NCBI RefSeq assembly: GCF_036860695.1 | Contig: NZ_JAYKGJ010000004.1 | Location: 1 to 64,000 of the forward strand | Length of the DNA: 64,000 nucleotides | Reading direction: 5' to 3' | Origin: Rosettibacter firmus | Lineage (GTDB): Bacteria; Bacteroidota; Ignavibacteria; Ignavibacteriales; Melioribacteraceae | Shown here: positions 17,232-27,379 of the stretch, piece by piece | How positions within the stretch are numbered: the stretch's first letter is position 1 | How the letters are laid out: every line of letters starts with the position of its first letter | Translations under genes and position numbers: made by a program | Notes under the pieces: generated by a model | Told to the model about the DNA's origin: nothing | Databases searched by the model: none | The model's input: only the letters and a program-made list of their open reading frames with translations

Positions 17232-18980
17232 TTAAAATTCACTTATTATTCCAAAATGGATTTTGCCATTAGAAAATGAATCTCCTTTTCCAAGTGCAAA
17301 ACTTACACCTAAAAGACCAATTCCAGTTTCTATATTCATTCCAAAACCATAACCAATTTTAAAATCTTCTGATTTTGTCATATTAGAATTTCCTGATGTT
17401 GTAAAATAACCTGAATCTAAAAATATAAATGCATAGCTCTTATCTGTTAACAAATATCTATATTCAATATTTGACCAGATGACTCTATTGCCTGAGAATT
17501 GTTTTTCTCTATAACCTCTTAATGTTTTAGTACCACCGAGAAGATACATATCACTAATTTCAATTTCAGTGCCTGTAAGTTCACGCACATAAGTTTTTAA
17601 TGCTACTATCTGTTCTAAAAATATTTCTTTATAAAATTCAAAATCAATTTCCAATCTTTTTAATTCATGATTGGTTTTCATTTGTTGTGTAATATAATCT
17701 TTCGGTCCATTTATTTTTTTCATTGAATATTTATAAGAATTACTTAATAAAATCCCTCTTCTTGGTGAGTAATAGTTATCTCTTGAATCGATCTTAAATA
17801 TTATTCCAATTGTTGTAGAAAAAGAGTTATAAACAGTAAATACTTTATTAAATCTTTCAAATGGTATTGTAGATTGATTATTAAAGATTATAGAAGCCGA
17901 AAGTTCATCAGATACCAAATATTCTAAATTTATTCCATAATTATTTTGAGTATATGTTGTATCTTGAACTCTCTGGAATATGTTACCAGATAAATTTATT
18001 GGCAAACTAAAAAGCCATGGTTCTTTATACTGCAATTCAAATTCCTGAGTTTTTCTATTTTCTTTTTGCCATCTTATTAATGCTGCTCTTCCTGTACCAA
18101 AAAGATTCCTGAAGCTTAAGTTTAAGAAACCTGTAAAAAATCCTTTTTCTTTTTCCTGACCAGGGACATATCCAATCAAACCATCAAAATTATTTGTAAC
18201 TTTTTCTTTAATAGCAATTTTTAATACTCCTTCTTTTTTATTATTCAAATAAAAGAATGGTTTTTCAATTTGTTCAAAGTAATTTAGTTTATTCAATCTA
18301 TTTGTAATCTGATCAATTTTTTTCTGATTATATATATCACCAATATTTACTCCCAGTTCTCTTAAGACTACATAATCTTTTGTTTTTGAGTTACCATCAA
18401 TTTCAATTCGATTGATTGAGTATCTTTTTTCTCTCTCAATTATGATATCAATTTTAACATTGTTTCTATTAAGTAAAGTGTCGCGGTAAAAGTAAACAGA
18501 ATTAATTTTTATAGATGCAAAAGGGAAGCCATTGTTTTCGTAATAGTGAAGAATATTATCGAATGTTTGTTCTATTAAACTTCTACTGAAAATATTGCCG
18601 ATTAATTCTGAAAATGATTTTGATAGAAAAAGGGAATCAATTTCATCATAATTATATTTTATAAATGATATATATGCAGGTTCATTCTCATTAACATTGA
18701 TTATCAATTTTGTATTTAATGAATCAATTGAATATAATTTTACTTCAACTTCAGAATTATAATAACCCTGTTCAAAAAGTGTTTTTAAAATATTCTGTTT
18801 TATAGAATCACAAATGCCATCATAAATTTTTGTGCCCTTAGATATAGAACTCCATTTCAGATAATCTTTTTCATTAAATGCTTTATTCCCGTTTAATTCA
18901 ATTGAGCTAATAATTTGTGAGAAAGTAATACTGGAGACTAAAAAGAAAATAATTATAAAACTAATACCTGGGCGTATCAT
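17232..18980 (-). CDS. Omp85/BamA-TamA family outer-membrane protein
   Basis: A 582-residue protein with a signal peptide (MIRPGISFIIIFFLVSSITFSQ), two or three POTRA-like repeats (about 25-245; for example YSINRIEIDGNSKTKDYVVLRELGVNIGD) and a C-terminal 16-stranded surface-antigen barrel. Barrel features include GILLSNSYKYSM and YLLGGTKTLRGYREKQFSGN, the conserved loop-6 (R)GY region. It is shorter than BamA, so a TamA-like or accessory Omp85 role is more likely. It overlaps the 3' end of the PfkB gene by 20 nt, indicating coupling despite the unrelated function. Confidence 0.9.
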   Translation of the reverse strand: MIRPGISFIIIFFLVSSITFSQIISSIELNGNKAFNEKDYLKWSSISKGTKIYDGICDSIKQNILKTLFEQGYYNSEVEVKLYSIDSLNTKLIINVNENEPAYISFIKYNYDEIDSLFLSKSFSELIGNIFSRSLIEQTFDNILHYYENNGFPFASIKINSVYFYRDTLLNRNNVKIDIIIEREKRYSINRIEIDGNSKTKDYVVLRELGVNIGDIYNQKKIDQITNRLNKLNYFEQIEKPFFYLNNKKEGVLKIAIKEKVTNNFDGLIGYVPGQEKEKGFFTGFLNLSFRNLFGTGRAALIRWQKENRKTQEFELQYKEPWLFSLPINLSGNIFQRVQDTTYTQNNYGINLEYLVSDELSASIIFNNQSTIPFERFNKVFTVYNSFSTTIGIIFKIDSRDNYYSPRRGILLSNSYKYSMKKINGPKDYITQQMKTNHELKRLEIDFEFYKEIFLEQIVALKTYVRELTGTEIEISDMYLLGGTKTLRGYREKQFSGNRVIWSNIEYRYLLTDKSYAFIFLDSGYFTTSGNSNMTKSEDFKIGYGFGMNIETGIGLLGVSFALGKGDSFSNGKIHFGIISEF

Positions 18981-19929
18981 CTATAATTTTCATTTTCTTT
19001 CCGACAGATTCAACATGAATATAAGGTAAATATTTTTCATATTCTTCTTTTGTTACATTGCATGTAGCTAATTTAGTAGCATTTGCAATGCCCAATGCAG
19101 TTGCAATTTTTATAAATTCATCAAACACAAGAGAATGTTCTAAACCAAAAGCAATTCCTGCTGTAAATGCGTCGCCGCTTCCAGTTGAATCAATTACATC
19201 AACATTCGGGAACGAAATTTTATAAATAAAATCAAACTTGGCAGCATAAAACTGGTTGGCTCCATCGGTAAGAAAACTAAGTTTAATTCCTTTTGAATAG
19301 AGAGATTTTAAATAGTTAATTATTTCATCTTCTGAATGCAATTTAATTGATAAAGAATCTTCCACTTCAGATAAATTATTATGAACAACAGTAGGAGCTT
19401 CGTTTAAGCAATCTTCTAAATGATTTCCATAAGTATCGAGAATAGAAATTTTATCATATTTATTAGCAAGTCTAATTCCATACGGGAATATATCATCTGT
19501 TTCTTTACAGGGAGAGCTACCAGAAAAAACTACAATAGAAGAATTTTGAATCATTTTTTCTAATTTGATCTTGAATTCATTAACCTCATCAAAAGTAATA
19601 TGGCTATTTTCTCCAAAAAAAGTAGTGATTCTTTTTAAATCACTTTCAATTATTACATCAGCAAGACGGGTTTCGGATTTTGTTGATTGTACAGAGAAAT
19701 TAATTCTTTCTTCTGTTAAAATAGAACGCAAAACTTTTCCATTATTCCCGCCAAGAAAAGTGAGAGCTTGATTTTGTATTCCAAGAAAATTTAACTGTCT
19801 ACTTACATTAATTCCTTTTCCACCTGCAGCATAAGTTTCTTTAAGGCAACGGTTATTTCTTCCTAATTCTATGGAATTAAAAAATAATCTTCTTTCGAGA
19901 AGTGGATTAAGTGTTACAGTAAGTATCAT
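18961..19929 (-). CDS. PfkB-family hexose kinase, 1-phosphofructokinase-like
   Basis: A 322-residue ribokinase-fold sugar kinase. The N-terminus MILTVTLNPLLERRL matches the 1-phosphofructokinase/tagatose-6-phosphate kinase branch; AAGGKGINVSRQLNFLG (about 34-50) is the substrate lid signature; VDVIDSTGSGDAFTAGIAFG (about 240-259) contains the catalytic Asp and anion hole. No PTS fructose genes are adjacent, so the true substrate (fructose 1-phosphate, fructose 6-phosphate or tagatose 6-phosphate) is open. Confidence 0.9.
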   Translation of the reverse strand: MILTVTLNPLLERRLFFNSIELGRNNRCLKETYAAGGKGINVSRQLNFLGIQNQALTFLGGNNGKVLRSILTEERINFSVQSTKSETRLADVIIESDLKRITTFFGENSHITFDEVNEFKIKLEKMIQNSSIVVFSGSSPCKETDDIFPYGIRLANKYDKISILDTYGNHLEDCLNEAPTVVHNNLSEVEDSLSIKLHSEDEIINYLKSLYSKGIKLSFLTDGANQFYAAKFDFIYKISFPNVDVIDSTGSGDAFTAGIAFGLEHSLVFDEFIKIATALGIANATKLATCNVTKEEYEKYLPYIHVESVGKKMKIIDDTPRY

Positions 19930-19968
19930 TAAAATAATTTTTTTTAAGGTTAGTAATTTTAATTTACT

Positions 19969-21243
19969 TTATTGTCTATAACCAGGCCAACGGCTATAAT
20001 CAGGGTTAATCAATCTATAATCACCAAAGCCAGTTTGATCAACAAAGATAAATGAGCGATTTAATTCATAATAATCCCAAATTTCATAAGGTCTTGAATT
20101 TGGTTCAAGTGGATGACGTTCAACATAGCTTGGTGGACCAAAAGTAATATAAATCATTCCCATATCCGATCGCCAGCCTTCACGTCCCCAGCCTTTAAAA
20201 TTTTTATTTGCGTATTCTACTCTTCTGTAATATTCTTCTAAAATTGGATTTTCTTCCATATTTGGATTAGGTTTTTTCTTTTCCCAGAATGCAAGAAAGC
20301 GATTTAACTTTTCTTCGTAAGTATTACCACTTTTAATAAAATCAATTTCATTGGGTGTTGCAATATAAATCATCTGATCAATAGCTTTATTTAGATCAAC
20401 TATTGTTGAAGGAATTCCTGTTATAATTGAATAAAGTTTTTTTTCGGTTGATAAAAGTATATTGTGTTCTGCATCTGTAACATTAATTTTAAGATTATAA
20501 TCCCCTAATTTAAAATCAGTATTTTCTATGGTATAATAAATTGCGTTGGTGCCTGTTTTAATTTTGTATGTGTCTTTCTGTACAATAGAAGTATTATTTT
20601 TTAAGTCCTCAATTATATATTCCAGATTAATCTCTCTATCCTTAGCTGAGTAGACTTCAAAATAAAAAGGTAATGATTTGGTTTTATTTGTTACAGTTCT
20701 CGAAACATTAGGAACAATTTTTTTCCCATCTGGATCTTTAACTATATCTTTTACAAAAATAATATCACTTATTCCAAGAGTATCGGAAATATAATTTATC
20801 TTAATCAGATAATCCTTCGAATAACTTTTTCGTGAGTCTGCATCTTCGAGAATACAGGTGAGCAAATATTCACCTGGAGTAAAATCAAAAGTCTTGTAAG
20901 ATATGTTAAAATTATCCTTTGATATAGTATGCTGAAATTTATCTGTAACAACTTTTTCTTTCCATATTCTTTCAAATAGAATATTCTTTTTATCTTTATC
21001 ATAAAATATTAGTGATAAATTATAATTTGCACTGAAATTATTGTTTTGCTTAACAAATTGAATGTTAGAATAAGGAACCTGGATAAATACATCAAGGCGG
21101 GTTTTAGCAGGAGTTGTATCAACATAATTTGCAAAGTCAACAAAAAAAGCCTGTGATACTATAACATTTTCCCCTCTTGATGACTCCACCTGTGCTAATA
21201 AATAATTACCTAATAAAAATATGATTACAAATATTCTTTTCAT
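19969..21243 (-). CDS. GWxTD domain-containing secreted protein
   Basis: A 424-residue exported protein with a signal peptide (MKRIFVIIFLLGNYLLAQ), an N-terminal beta-rich region, and a C-terminal GWxTD-type domain. That domain (about 310-420) contains KGWGREGWRSDMGMIYITFGPP, YEIWDYYELNRSFIFVD and GFGDYRLI. The domain is found in Bacteroidetes, Chlorobi and Acidobacteria and has no established function. It precedes the PfkB gene and follows rimO with a 19-bp gap, so the three may be one transcript. Confidence 0.9.
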   Translation of the reverse strand: MKRIFVIIFLLGNYLLAQVESSRGENVIVSQAFFVDFANYVDTTPAKTRLDVFIQVPYSNIQFVKQNNNFSANYNLSLIFYDKDKKNILFERIWKEKVVTDKFQHTISKDNFNISYKTFDFTPGEYLLTCILEDADSRKSYSKDYLIKINYISDTLGISDIIFVKDIVKDPDGKKIVPNVSRTVTNKTKSLPFYFEVYSAKDREINLEYIIEDLKNNTSIVQKDTYKIKTGTNAIYYTIENTDFKLGDYNLKINVTDAEHNILLSTEKKLYSIITGIPSTIVDLNKAIDQMIYIATPNEIDFIKSGNTYEEKLNRFLAFWEKKKPNPNMEENPILEEYYRRVEYANKNFKGWGREGWRSDMGMIYITFGPPSYVERHPLEPNSRPYEIWDYYELNRSFIFVDQTGFGDYRLINPDYSRWPGYRQ

Positions 21244-21262
21244 TTTAATATTCCTTTACTCA

Positions 21263-22552
21263 CTATAATTTACCAAATAAATCATACTCATTGCAATCAT
21301 AAATTTGAGTACTGTAAAAATTTCCAACCTTCACATCCTGTTGATCTTTTTGAATATAAACTTCTCCATCTACTTCAGGTGCATCTTTTTCTGTTCTCCC
21401 GATATAGAAGTCATTATTTATATCATCAATTATTACTTTAAGTTCCTTTCCTAACAATTCTTTATTTTTATTTAATGAAATATCCTTCTGAATTTCCATT
21501 AATATTGCTTTTCTTTCTTCTTTAATTTCGGCTGGAATTGGATCTCCGAGTTCATAACTTACAGTATTTTCTTCCATTGAATAAGTAAAAACTCCAAATC
21601 TTTCGAACTTTGTTTCTTTTACGAAGTTGCAAAGCTCTTCAAAATCTTTTTCTGTTTCGTTCGGATATCCTACAATAAATGTTGTTCTTAAAGTTAAGTC
21701 TGGAATTTTTGTTCGTAACTTTTCAATTAATTCAATTGTTCTTTTTTTTGTAATTCCCCGTCTCATCGATTTAAGTACATTATCAGAAATATGTTGAAGT
21801 GGCAAATCAATATATTTACATACTTTAGGATTATCTGCTATCGTATCAATTAAACTTTCTGGAAAGTGTGATGGATAAGCATACATAATTCTTATCCATT
21901 CAATTCCTTCTATTGATGATAAATCATTTACCAATTCAGAAATATTTCTTTTTCCATAAAGGTCTATTCCATAATCTGTAGTATCCTGTCCAATAAGAAT
22001 TAATTCTTTAACACCTTTTGAAGATAGAAATTTTGCTTCCTGAATTAAATTTTCTTTTGGAATTGTTTTATGTTTTCCCCTCATTAAAGGTATAGCACAA
22101 AAAGAGCAGGGATGATCACAACCTTCTGATATTTTTAAATATGCATAATGTTTTGGTGGTGTTAAAAGTCTTTCACCTAAAAGTTCATATTTTAAATTAC
22201 CACCAAATTCTTTCAAAATGCTTTCATAAGCTTCCGTTCCAAAATATGAATCAACTTCAGGAATTTCTTTTTTTAATTCTTTAGCATATCTCTCAGAAAG
22301 ACATCCAATTACAACAACTTTCTTAATTTTCCCTTTGTTTTTTAATTCAACTGCTTCGAGTATTGTATTTATTGATTCTTCTTTTGCTGCTTCTATAAAT
22401 CCACACGTATTTATTATTACAGCATCTGCATCTTCAGGATCTTCTGTTAAATTTAGATTATTGATTTTAAGCTGATTCATTAACCGTTCTGAATCAACTG
22501 TATTCTTAGAGCAACCTAATGTTATTACAGAAATTTTATGTGACTTCTTCAT
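21263..22552 (-). CDS. rimO: Ribosomal protein S12 methylthiotransferase RimO
   Basis: A 429-residue radical-SAM enzyme that adds a methylthio group to an aspartate of ribosomal protein S12. It has the N-terminal UPF0004 domain with three cluster cysteines (TLGCSKN, INTCGFI, VIGCLSERY), the radical-SAM CDHPCSFCAIP motif, and a C-terminal TRAM-like domain (about 360-429). TLGCSKNTVDSERL and the PLMRGKHKT context mark RimO rather than MiaB. The start is ATG at 22552, with AAGGA close upstream; an in-frame TTG eight codons earlier is less likely. Confidence 0.96.
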   Translation of the reverse strand: MKKSHKISVITLGCSKNTVDSERLMNQLKINNLNLTEDPEDADAVIINTCGFIEAAKEESINTILEAVELKNKGKIKKVVVIGCLSERYAKELKKEIPEVDSYFGTEAYESILKEFGGNLKYELLGERLLTPPKHYAYLKISEGCDHPCSFCAIPLMRGKHKTIPKENLIQEAKFLSSKGVKELILIGQDTTDYGIDLYGKRNISELVNDLSSIEGIEWIRIMYAYPSHFPESLIDTIADNPKVCKYIDLPLQHISDNVLKSMRRGITKKRTIELIEKLRTKIPDLTLRTTFIVGYPNETEKDFEELCNFVKETKFERFGVFTYSMEENTVSYELGDPIPAEIKEERKAILMEIQKDISLNKNKELLGKELKVIIDDINNDFYIGRTEKDAPEVDGEVYIQKDQQDVKVGNFYSTQIYDCNEYDLFGKL

Positions 22553-22757
22553 AATCCTTATTTTTTTGTTGCACAAAGATAAACAAATAATACTGTAGAA
22601 ATTAATGGTTTCAAAGTCCCTCTGTTAATAATCTTAACATTCATATAAATTAGCTTTTTACATAATAATAATTAAAATATATATTTTAAAAAATGTCCAC
22701 TACTTATTTACCAATAGCATTACTATATTTATAACATAAAAATTAAATAATGAGTTT

Positions 22758-24101
22758 ATGAATAATCCCGATATAAGAATTGGTATACTCAGTAATAATG
22801 AAATTCAATTTGATTTATATGGTATATTCTATGAAAATACGACTAATAAAAAATTCAGTGGTAGATTAACTGCTGTACTAAAAGACAATGAAATTAGTTT
22901 AATACAAAATTCACAAGTAATCTTTTCTGCAGAAGAAATTACACTTTATCCAAACGATATCGACACAGAATCATTTGTTCTCCACAATGTTACAATCGGG
23001 AAAGAATTCCACTGGGAAAAAAAAGAAAGACAAAGATTCAGAGGCACATTAAAATTCATAATCGAAAACAATTTTATAACTGCCATAAATATTTTACCAC
23101 TTGAAGATTATCTTGTAAGTGTTATCTCTTCTGAAATGAGTGCTAACTGTTCTTTAGAATTATTAAAAGCACATTCAATAATTTCACGCAGCTGGGTTTT
23201 AGCACAATTAGAAAAATCAAAAAACTATTCTCAATCAATAAATGAAATAATAACAGAAACAGAAATAATAAGATGGTATCAAAAGAATGATCATATAAAT
23301 TATGACTTTTGTGCAGATGATCATTGTCAACGTTATCAAGGTATTTCGAGAATTATTAATGATAAAGTATATGAAGCTGTTGAACTTACACGAGGTTTAG
23401 TTTTAATGTATGACAATAAAATTTGTGATACAAGATTTTCAAAATGTTGCGGTGGAATTACTGAATCATATGAAAATGTATGGGAACCAGAAAGATATCA
23501 TTATCTTGTACCTGTTTATGATTACAAATTTGAAAAAGAAGGTGTTGCTTACGATCTAACCAGTGAAGAAAATGCAGAGTCCTGGTTAAAAACTTCTCCA
23601 CATGCTTTTTGTAACACAACAAATGAAAAAATATTGTCGCAAGTACTTAATCAATATGATCAGCTTAATAGTATCTCAATTGAGAATAATTATTTTAGAT
23701 GGAAAGTTGAATATTCACAAGAAGAATTATCTGATATTATTAAATCTAAAACTGGATTCGACTTTGGATATATAAAAAATCTTATGCCTATCGAACGAGG
23801 ATATTCAGGAAGAATTATTCGACTAAAAATTGAGGGAACAAAAAAATCATTAATAATTGGAAAAGAACTTGAGATAAGAAGAGTCTTATCCAGAACACAT
23901 CTTTATAGTTCTGCATTTTTTGTAATAAAAGAAAATATTGTAGATGATATACCACAAAAATTTATACTAAAAGGAGGCGGATGGGGTCACGGTGTTGGTT
24001 TATGCCAGATTGGTGCTGCTGTTATGAGCGAAATGGGTTATCAGTTTGATGAAATTTTATCTCATTATTATAAAGGAGCAAAAATAAAAAAGATTTATTG
24101 A
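22758..24101 (+). CDS. SpoIID/LytB-domain protein
   Basis: A 447-residue protein with a SpoIID/LytB domain (about 110-447). Seen: LPLEDYLVSVISSEMSANCSLELLKAHSIISRSWVLAQL (given here in overview; catalytic Glu is in SSEM), and the C-terminal GGGWGHGVGLCQIGA with HYYKGAKIKKIY. In Bacillus, SpoIID is a lytic transglycosylase acting on denuded peptidoglycan. Unusually, this protein begins MNNPDIRIGILSN with no signal peptide. Its stop overlaps the start of the next glycosyltransferase (TGATG), so both are coupled; a role in envelope polymer turnover or glycan synthesis is inferred. Confidence 0.9.
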   Translation: MNNPDIRIGILSNNEIQFDLYGIFYENTTNKKFSGRLTAVLKDNEISLIQNSQVIFSAEEITLYPNDIDTESFVLHNVTIGKEFHWEKKERQRFRGTLKFIIENNFITAINILPLEDYLVSVISSEMSANCSLELLKAHSIISRSWVLAQLEKSKNYSQSINEIITETEIIRWYQKNDHINYDFCADDHCQRYQGISRIINDKVYEAVELTRGLVLMYDNKICDTRFSKCCGGITESYENVWEPERYHYLVPVYDYKFEKEGVAYDLTSEENAESWLKTSPHAFCNTTNEKILSQVLNQYDQLNSISIENNYFRWKVEYSQEELSDIIKSKTGFDFGYIKNLMPIERGYSGRIIRLKIEGTKKSLIIGKELEIRRVLSRTHLYSSAFFVIKENIVDDIPQKFILKGGGWGHGVGLCQIGAAVMSEMGYQFDEILSHYYKGAKIKKIY

Positions 24102-25228
24102 TGAAAATTCTCAAAACATGCTTATCAAAAAGCTGGGGCGGTCTGGAAATGTATGCACTCCAGACAGTCAAACAATTAATCAAACATGGTGTTAATGCTG
24201 AATTATTATGTTATCCTGATTCCAGAATTTATAGTGAAGCAATTTCTGAAGGAATTACAACGCATACATCAAAGTTCAATGGTTACTTTCATCCATTTGA
24301 AATAATAAAAACAAGTTCGCTTTTGAAAAATAACTACGACATCATACACTGCGGTGCTTCTAAAGATTTATGGTTAATAGTTCCTTCTTTGCAATTAGCT
24401 AATATGAATACACCTTTAATTCTTTCAAAACAAATGGGTTCATACATAATTAAAAAAGATTTTCTTCATAAATGGATTTATAAAAGACTTGATTATGCAC
24501 TTGCAATAAGCAGTGTGATTGCAAAAAATTTAGAAGAAACTACTCCATTAACAAAGAATAAAATTTTACTTTTGCACAATGCAATAGATACAGAAAAATT
24601 TAATCCTGAGTTAATAAATTCTACACTGGTAAGAAAAGAATTTAGTATTTATGATGATGAAATATTAATCGGTATGATGGCAAGGTTCAGTCCAGGAAAA
24701 GGTCACGAAGAATTTTTATATGCAGCAAATGATTTAATAAAGAAGTATGATAAAATAAAATTTATGATAGTTGGCGAAGCAAGTAAAGGTGAAGAAGAAT
24801 ACGAAAAAGAAATTAAAATACTTGCAAAAAGACTTGGCTTGAATAACAAACTAATTTTTACAGGTTTTCGAAAAGATACACCAGAAGTACTTGCTGCAAT
24901 GGATATTTTTGTTTTTCCATCACATGCAGAAGCTTTTGGCATTGCATTAGCCGAAGCATTAAGCATGGGAAAACCTTCTGTCTGCTCTAACTCCGATGGT
25001 GTTCTGGATATTGCTGTTGATGGAGAAACTTCTTTACTTTTTGAAAAACAAAACTGGAAAGATTTATCTAATAAAATCGAAAAATTAATTCTTAATCCAG
25101 ATTTAAGAATAAAATTTGGTAAGGCTGCAAGAAATCGTGCTATAAAATTATTTGATCTCGAAGTGTTTACAAAAAAATTAATCGATATTTATAAAAGGAC
25201 TATAGAAGAAAGGAGTAATCGAAAATAG
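24101..25228 (+). CDS. Glycosyltransferase family 4 (GT-B fold)
   Basis: A 375-residue cytosolic or membrane-associated GT-B enzyme. The N-terminal acceptor half starts KILKTCLSKSWGGLEMYALQTVKQL (in-text motif WGGLEMY). The C-terminal donor half has MMARFSPGKGHEEFL, KLIFTGFRKDTPEVLAAMDIFVFPSHAEAFGIALAEAL, in which the EAFGIALAEA motif is the GT4 nucleotide-sugar signature. The ATG at 24101 overlaps the SpoIID-like stop; an adjoining TTG is an alternative start. The sugar and acceptor are unknown; an LPS-type or surface polysaccharide is likely. Confidence 0.93.
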   Translation: MKILKTCLSKSWGGLEMYALQTVKQLIKHGVNAELLCYPDSRIYSEAISEGITTHTSKFNGYFHPFEIIKTSSLLKNNYDIIHCGASKDLWLIVPSLQLANMNTPLILSKQMGSYIIKKDFLHKWIYKRLDYALAISSVIAKNLEETTPLTKNKILLLHNAIDTEKFNPELINSTLVRKEFSIYDDEILIGMMARFSPGKGHEEFLYAANDLIKKYDKIKFMIVGEASKGEEEYEKEIKILAKRLGLNNKLIFTGFRKDTPEVLAAMDIFVFPSHAEAFGIALAEALSMGKPSVCSNSDGVLDIAVDGETSLLFEKQNWKDLSNKIEKLILNPDLRIKFGKAARNRAIKLFDLEVFTKKLIDIYKRTIEERSNRK

Positions 25229-25229
25229 A

Positions 25230-27323
25230 ATGACATTTCTTAACCCTGCTATATTATTTGGTTTAATCGCAACTTCAATTCCTATTATTCTTCATTTTAT
25301 AAATCTACGTAAATTAAAAAAAGTAGAATTTAGTACATTATTGTTTTTAAAACAATTACAAAAATCAAGAATAAGAAAAATAAAAATTAAGCAATGGTTA
25401 CTTCTTCTATTAAGAATATTAATAATTGTATTTTTAGTTTTTGCTTTTGCAAGACCAACACTTAAAAATGCTTCTTTCTCCAAAGGTGCTGCCAAAACAA
25501 CAGCTGTATTTCTAATTGATAACACATTCAGTATGTCTGTAGTTACAAATTCTGGTTCATATTTTAATATCTCAAAACAGATAGCAAAAAACTTATTAAA
25601 TAATTTTAATGCAAAAGACGAAATAATTATTCTACCCTTTGTTAACAATACAGGTATAGAAATAAAACCCAGCTCAAATTTTGACATTGTAAGAAAAACA
25701 ATCGACGAACTTCAATTATCATATCAAACAAACACTTTAAATAATGTATTAACCAGAGCATCACAAATTCTATACGAATCAAAAAATTTAAATAAAGAAA
25801 TTTACATACTTACCGATTTACAAAAAGATAGAATTTATAATTCTCCAGCTGAAATAATGAATCTTTCCCATCTTCTTAAGAATGTCAATATTTATTTAAT
25901 TGATGTACACGAAAAAGAAATTAAAAATCTTGGGATAGAAGACTTTAAAGTAAATAACCAGATTTATGAAAAAAATAAAAACATCAGTTTTTCTTCTGTT
26001 ATAAAAAATTATTCTAACACTAAAGCAACAAATGTTGTTGTTTCTTTATTCATGAATGGGAAAAGAAGTGCACAGCAAAGTATTAACTTAAATCCTTATG
26101 AATCTCAAATCGTCAATTTTGAAACCACATTAATTGATACAGGATTGGTTACAGCAACAGTTGAATTAGAAGATGATGATATAGTTTATGATAATAAATG
26201 TTATACTGCTTTATACGTTCCATCAAATATTAAAATATTAATTCTCACTGACTATAATGACGACGCAAAGTTTATCAAGCTTGCTTTATTAAATCAAAAT
26301 GGAAATTTATTTCAAATAACTGAAAAAGATTTATCAACAATATCATCTACAAAATTAGAAGATTTCGATGCAGTATTCATAATTGGTTCAAATAAAATCA
26401 GTGATAAGGAAAAATTAAAAAAGTATATTGAAAATGGTGGAGCAGTAACAATAATGCCTGGTTCAAATAGTTCGTTAGAATCATTAAAAAGTCTTTATAA
26501 ATATCTAAATTTATCTGAACCAATAAATTTTTCAGGAAATTTAAATTCTTTTGATTCCTTTACTTTATTCAACAAAGTAGAGCTGGAACATCCACTATTT
26601 GAAAATTTATTTGAAGATAAAAGCAAAGTAAAAGTTGAATCACCAGAAATTTATTATTATTTAAAAACACAAACTGGTTCTACTGGAAGAATTATTATTT
26701 CTCTGATTGATAACTCACCATTTTTAAGTGAATATAAAATTGGAAATGGCAGAGTGTTAAACTTTAATATTTCACCAACATTAAGCTGGAGTAATTTCCC
26801 TCTTAAATCTCTATTTGCTCCTTTAATTAATAAGATTGTTTTTTACATGTCATCAAAAATTAAATATGAACAAAATCATCATGCAGGAGATGAACTGGTA
26901 GTAAATATACAATCAAGAGAATCAAATTTGATTAAAGTAATTAATCCTAAAAATATAGAAGAATTTATAAATACAGATTCTCTTATCAACAAAAATTATC
27001 TTAGTTATAATAAAACCGATTTAGCTGGTGTTTATAAATTTTACTCCAATCAAAAATTAATTGATTATTTTTCTGTTAATCACGATGCAAAAGAATCTGT
27101 TGCTGAATACGAACCAGCTAATAAATTTAAGGAATACTTAGAAAGAATTGGTTTTAAAGGCAATTTTGCAAATGTTACGCCAGATAAAGATTATACAAGA
27201 ATAATCAATCAAACAAGATATGGTGTGGAACTCTGGAAATACTTTTTAATATTTGCCTTTATTATTACGATACTGGAAATGTTTATTTCAAAAAACTCAA
27301 AAAAAGATATGATAGAAAATTGA
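25230..27323 (+). CDS. BatA-type double-TM and VWA-like membrane protein
   Basis: A 697-residue protein. Residues 1-80 are the BatA N-terminal double-transmembrane module (MTFLNPAILFGL, IPIILHFINLRK, QWLLLLLRILIIVFLVFAFARPTL). A von Willebrand-like domain follows (about 85-250), with a MIDAS-type start LIDNTFSMS. A long periplasm-facing region and a C-terminal transmembrane helix (about 670-690) complete it. These are common in Bacteroidetes/Chlorobi as part of aerotolerance or MoxR-linked complexes, but no moxR or batB gene is adjacent. It starts one base after the glycosyltransferase stop. Confidence 0.88.
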   Translation: MTFLNPAILFGLIATSIPIILHFINLRKLKKVEFSTLLFLKQLQKSRIRKIKIKQWLLLLLRILIIVFLVFAFARPTLKNASFSKGAAKTTAVFLIDNTFSMSVVTNSGSYFNISKQIAKNLLNNFNAKDEIIILPFVNNTGIEIKPSSNFDIVRKTIDELQLSYQTNTLNNVLTRASQILYESKNLNKEIYILTDLQKDRIYNSPAEIMNLSHLLKNVNIYLIDVHEKEIKNLGIEDFKVNNQIYEKNKNISFSSVIKNYSNTKATNVVVSLFMNGKRSAQQSINLNPYESQIVNFETTLIDTGLVTATVELEDDDIVYDNKCYTALYVPSNIKILILTDYNDDAKFIKLALLNQNGNLFQITEKDLSTISSTKLEDFDAVFIIGSNKISDKEKLKKYIENGGAVTIMPGSNSSLESLKSLYKYLNLSEPINFSGNLNSFDSFTLFNKVELEHPLFENLFEDKSKVKVESPEIYYYLKTQTGSTGRIIISLIDNSPFLSEYKIGNGRVLNFNISPTLSWSNFPLKSLFAPLINKIVFYMSSKIKYEQNHHAGDELVVNIQSRESNLIKVINPKNIEEFINTDSLINKNYLSYNKTDLAGVYKFYSNQKLIDYFSVNHDAKESVAEYEPANKFKEYLERIGFKGNFANVTPDKDYTRIINQTRYGVELWKYFLIFAFIITILEMFISKNSKKDMIEN

Positions 27324-27379
27324 GTTGATTTAGATAATATATGATTTATAAATTAAAACTGGTGATTTAAAACAATAAG

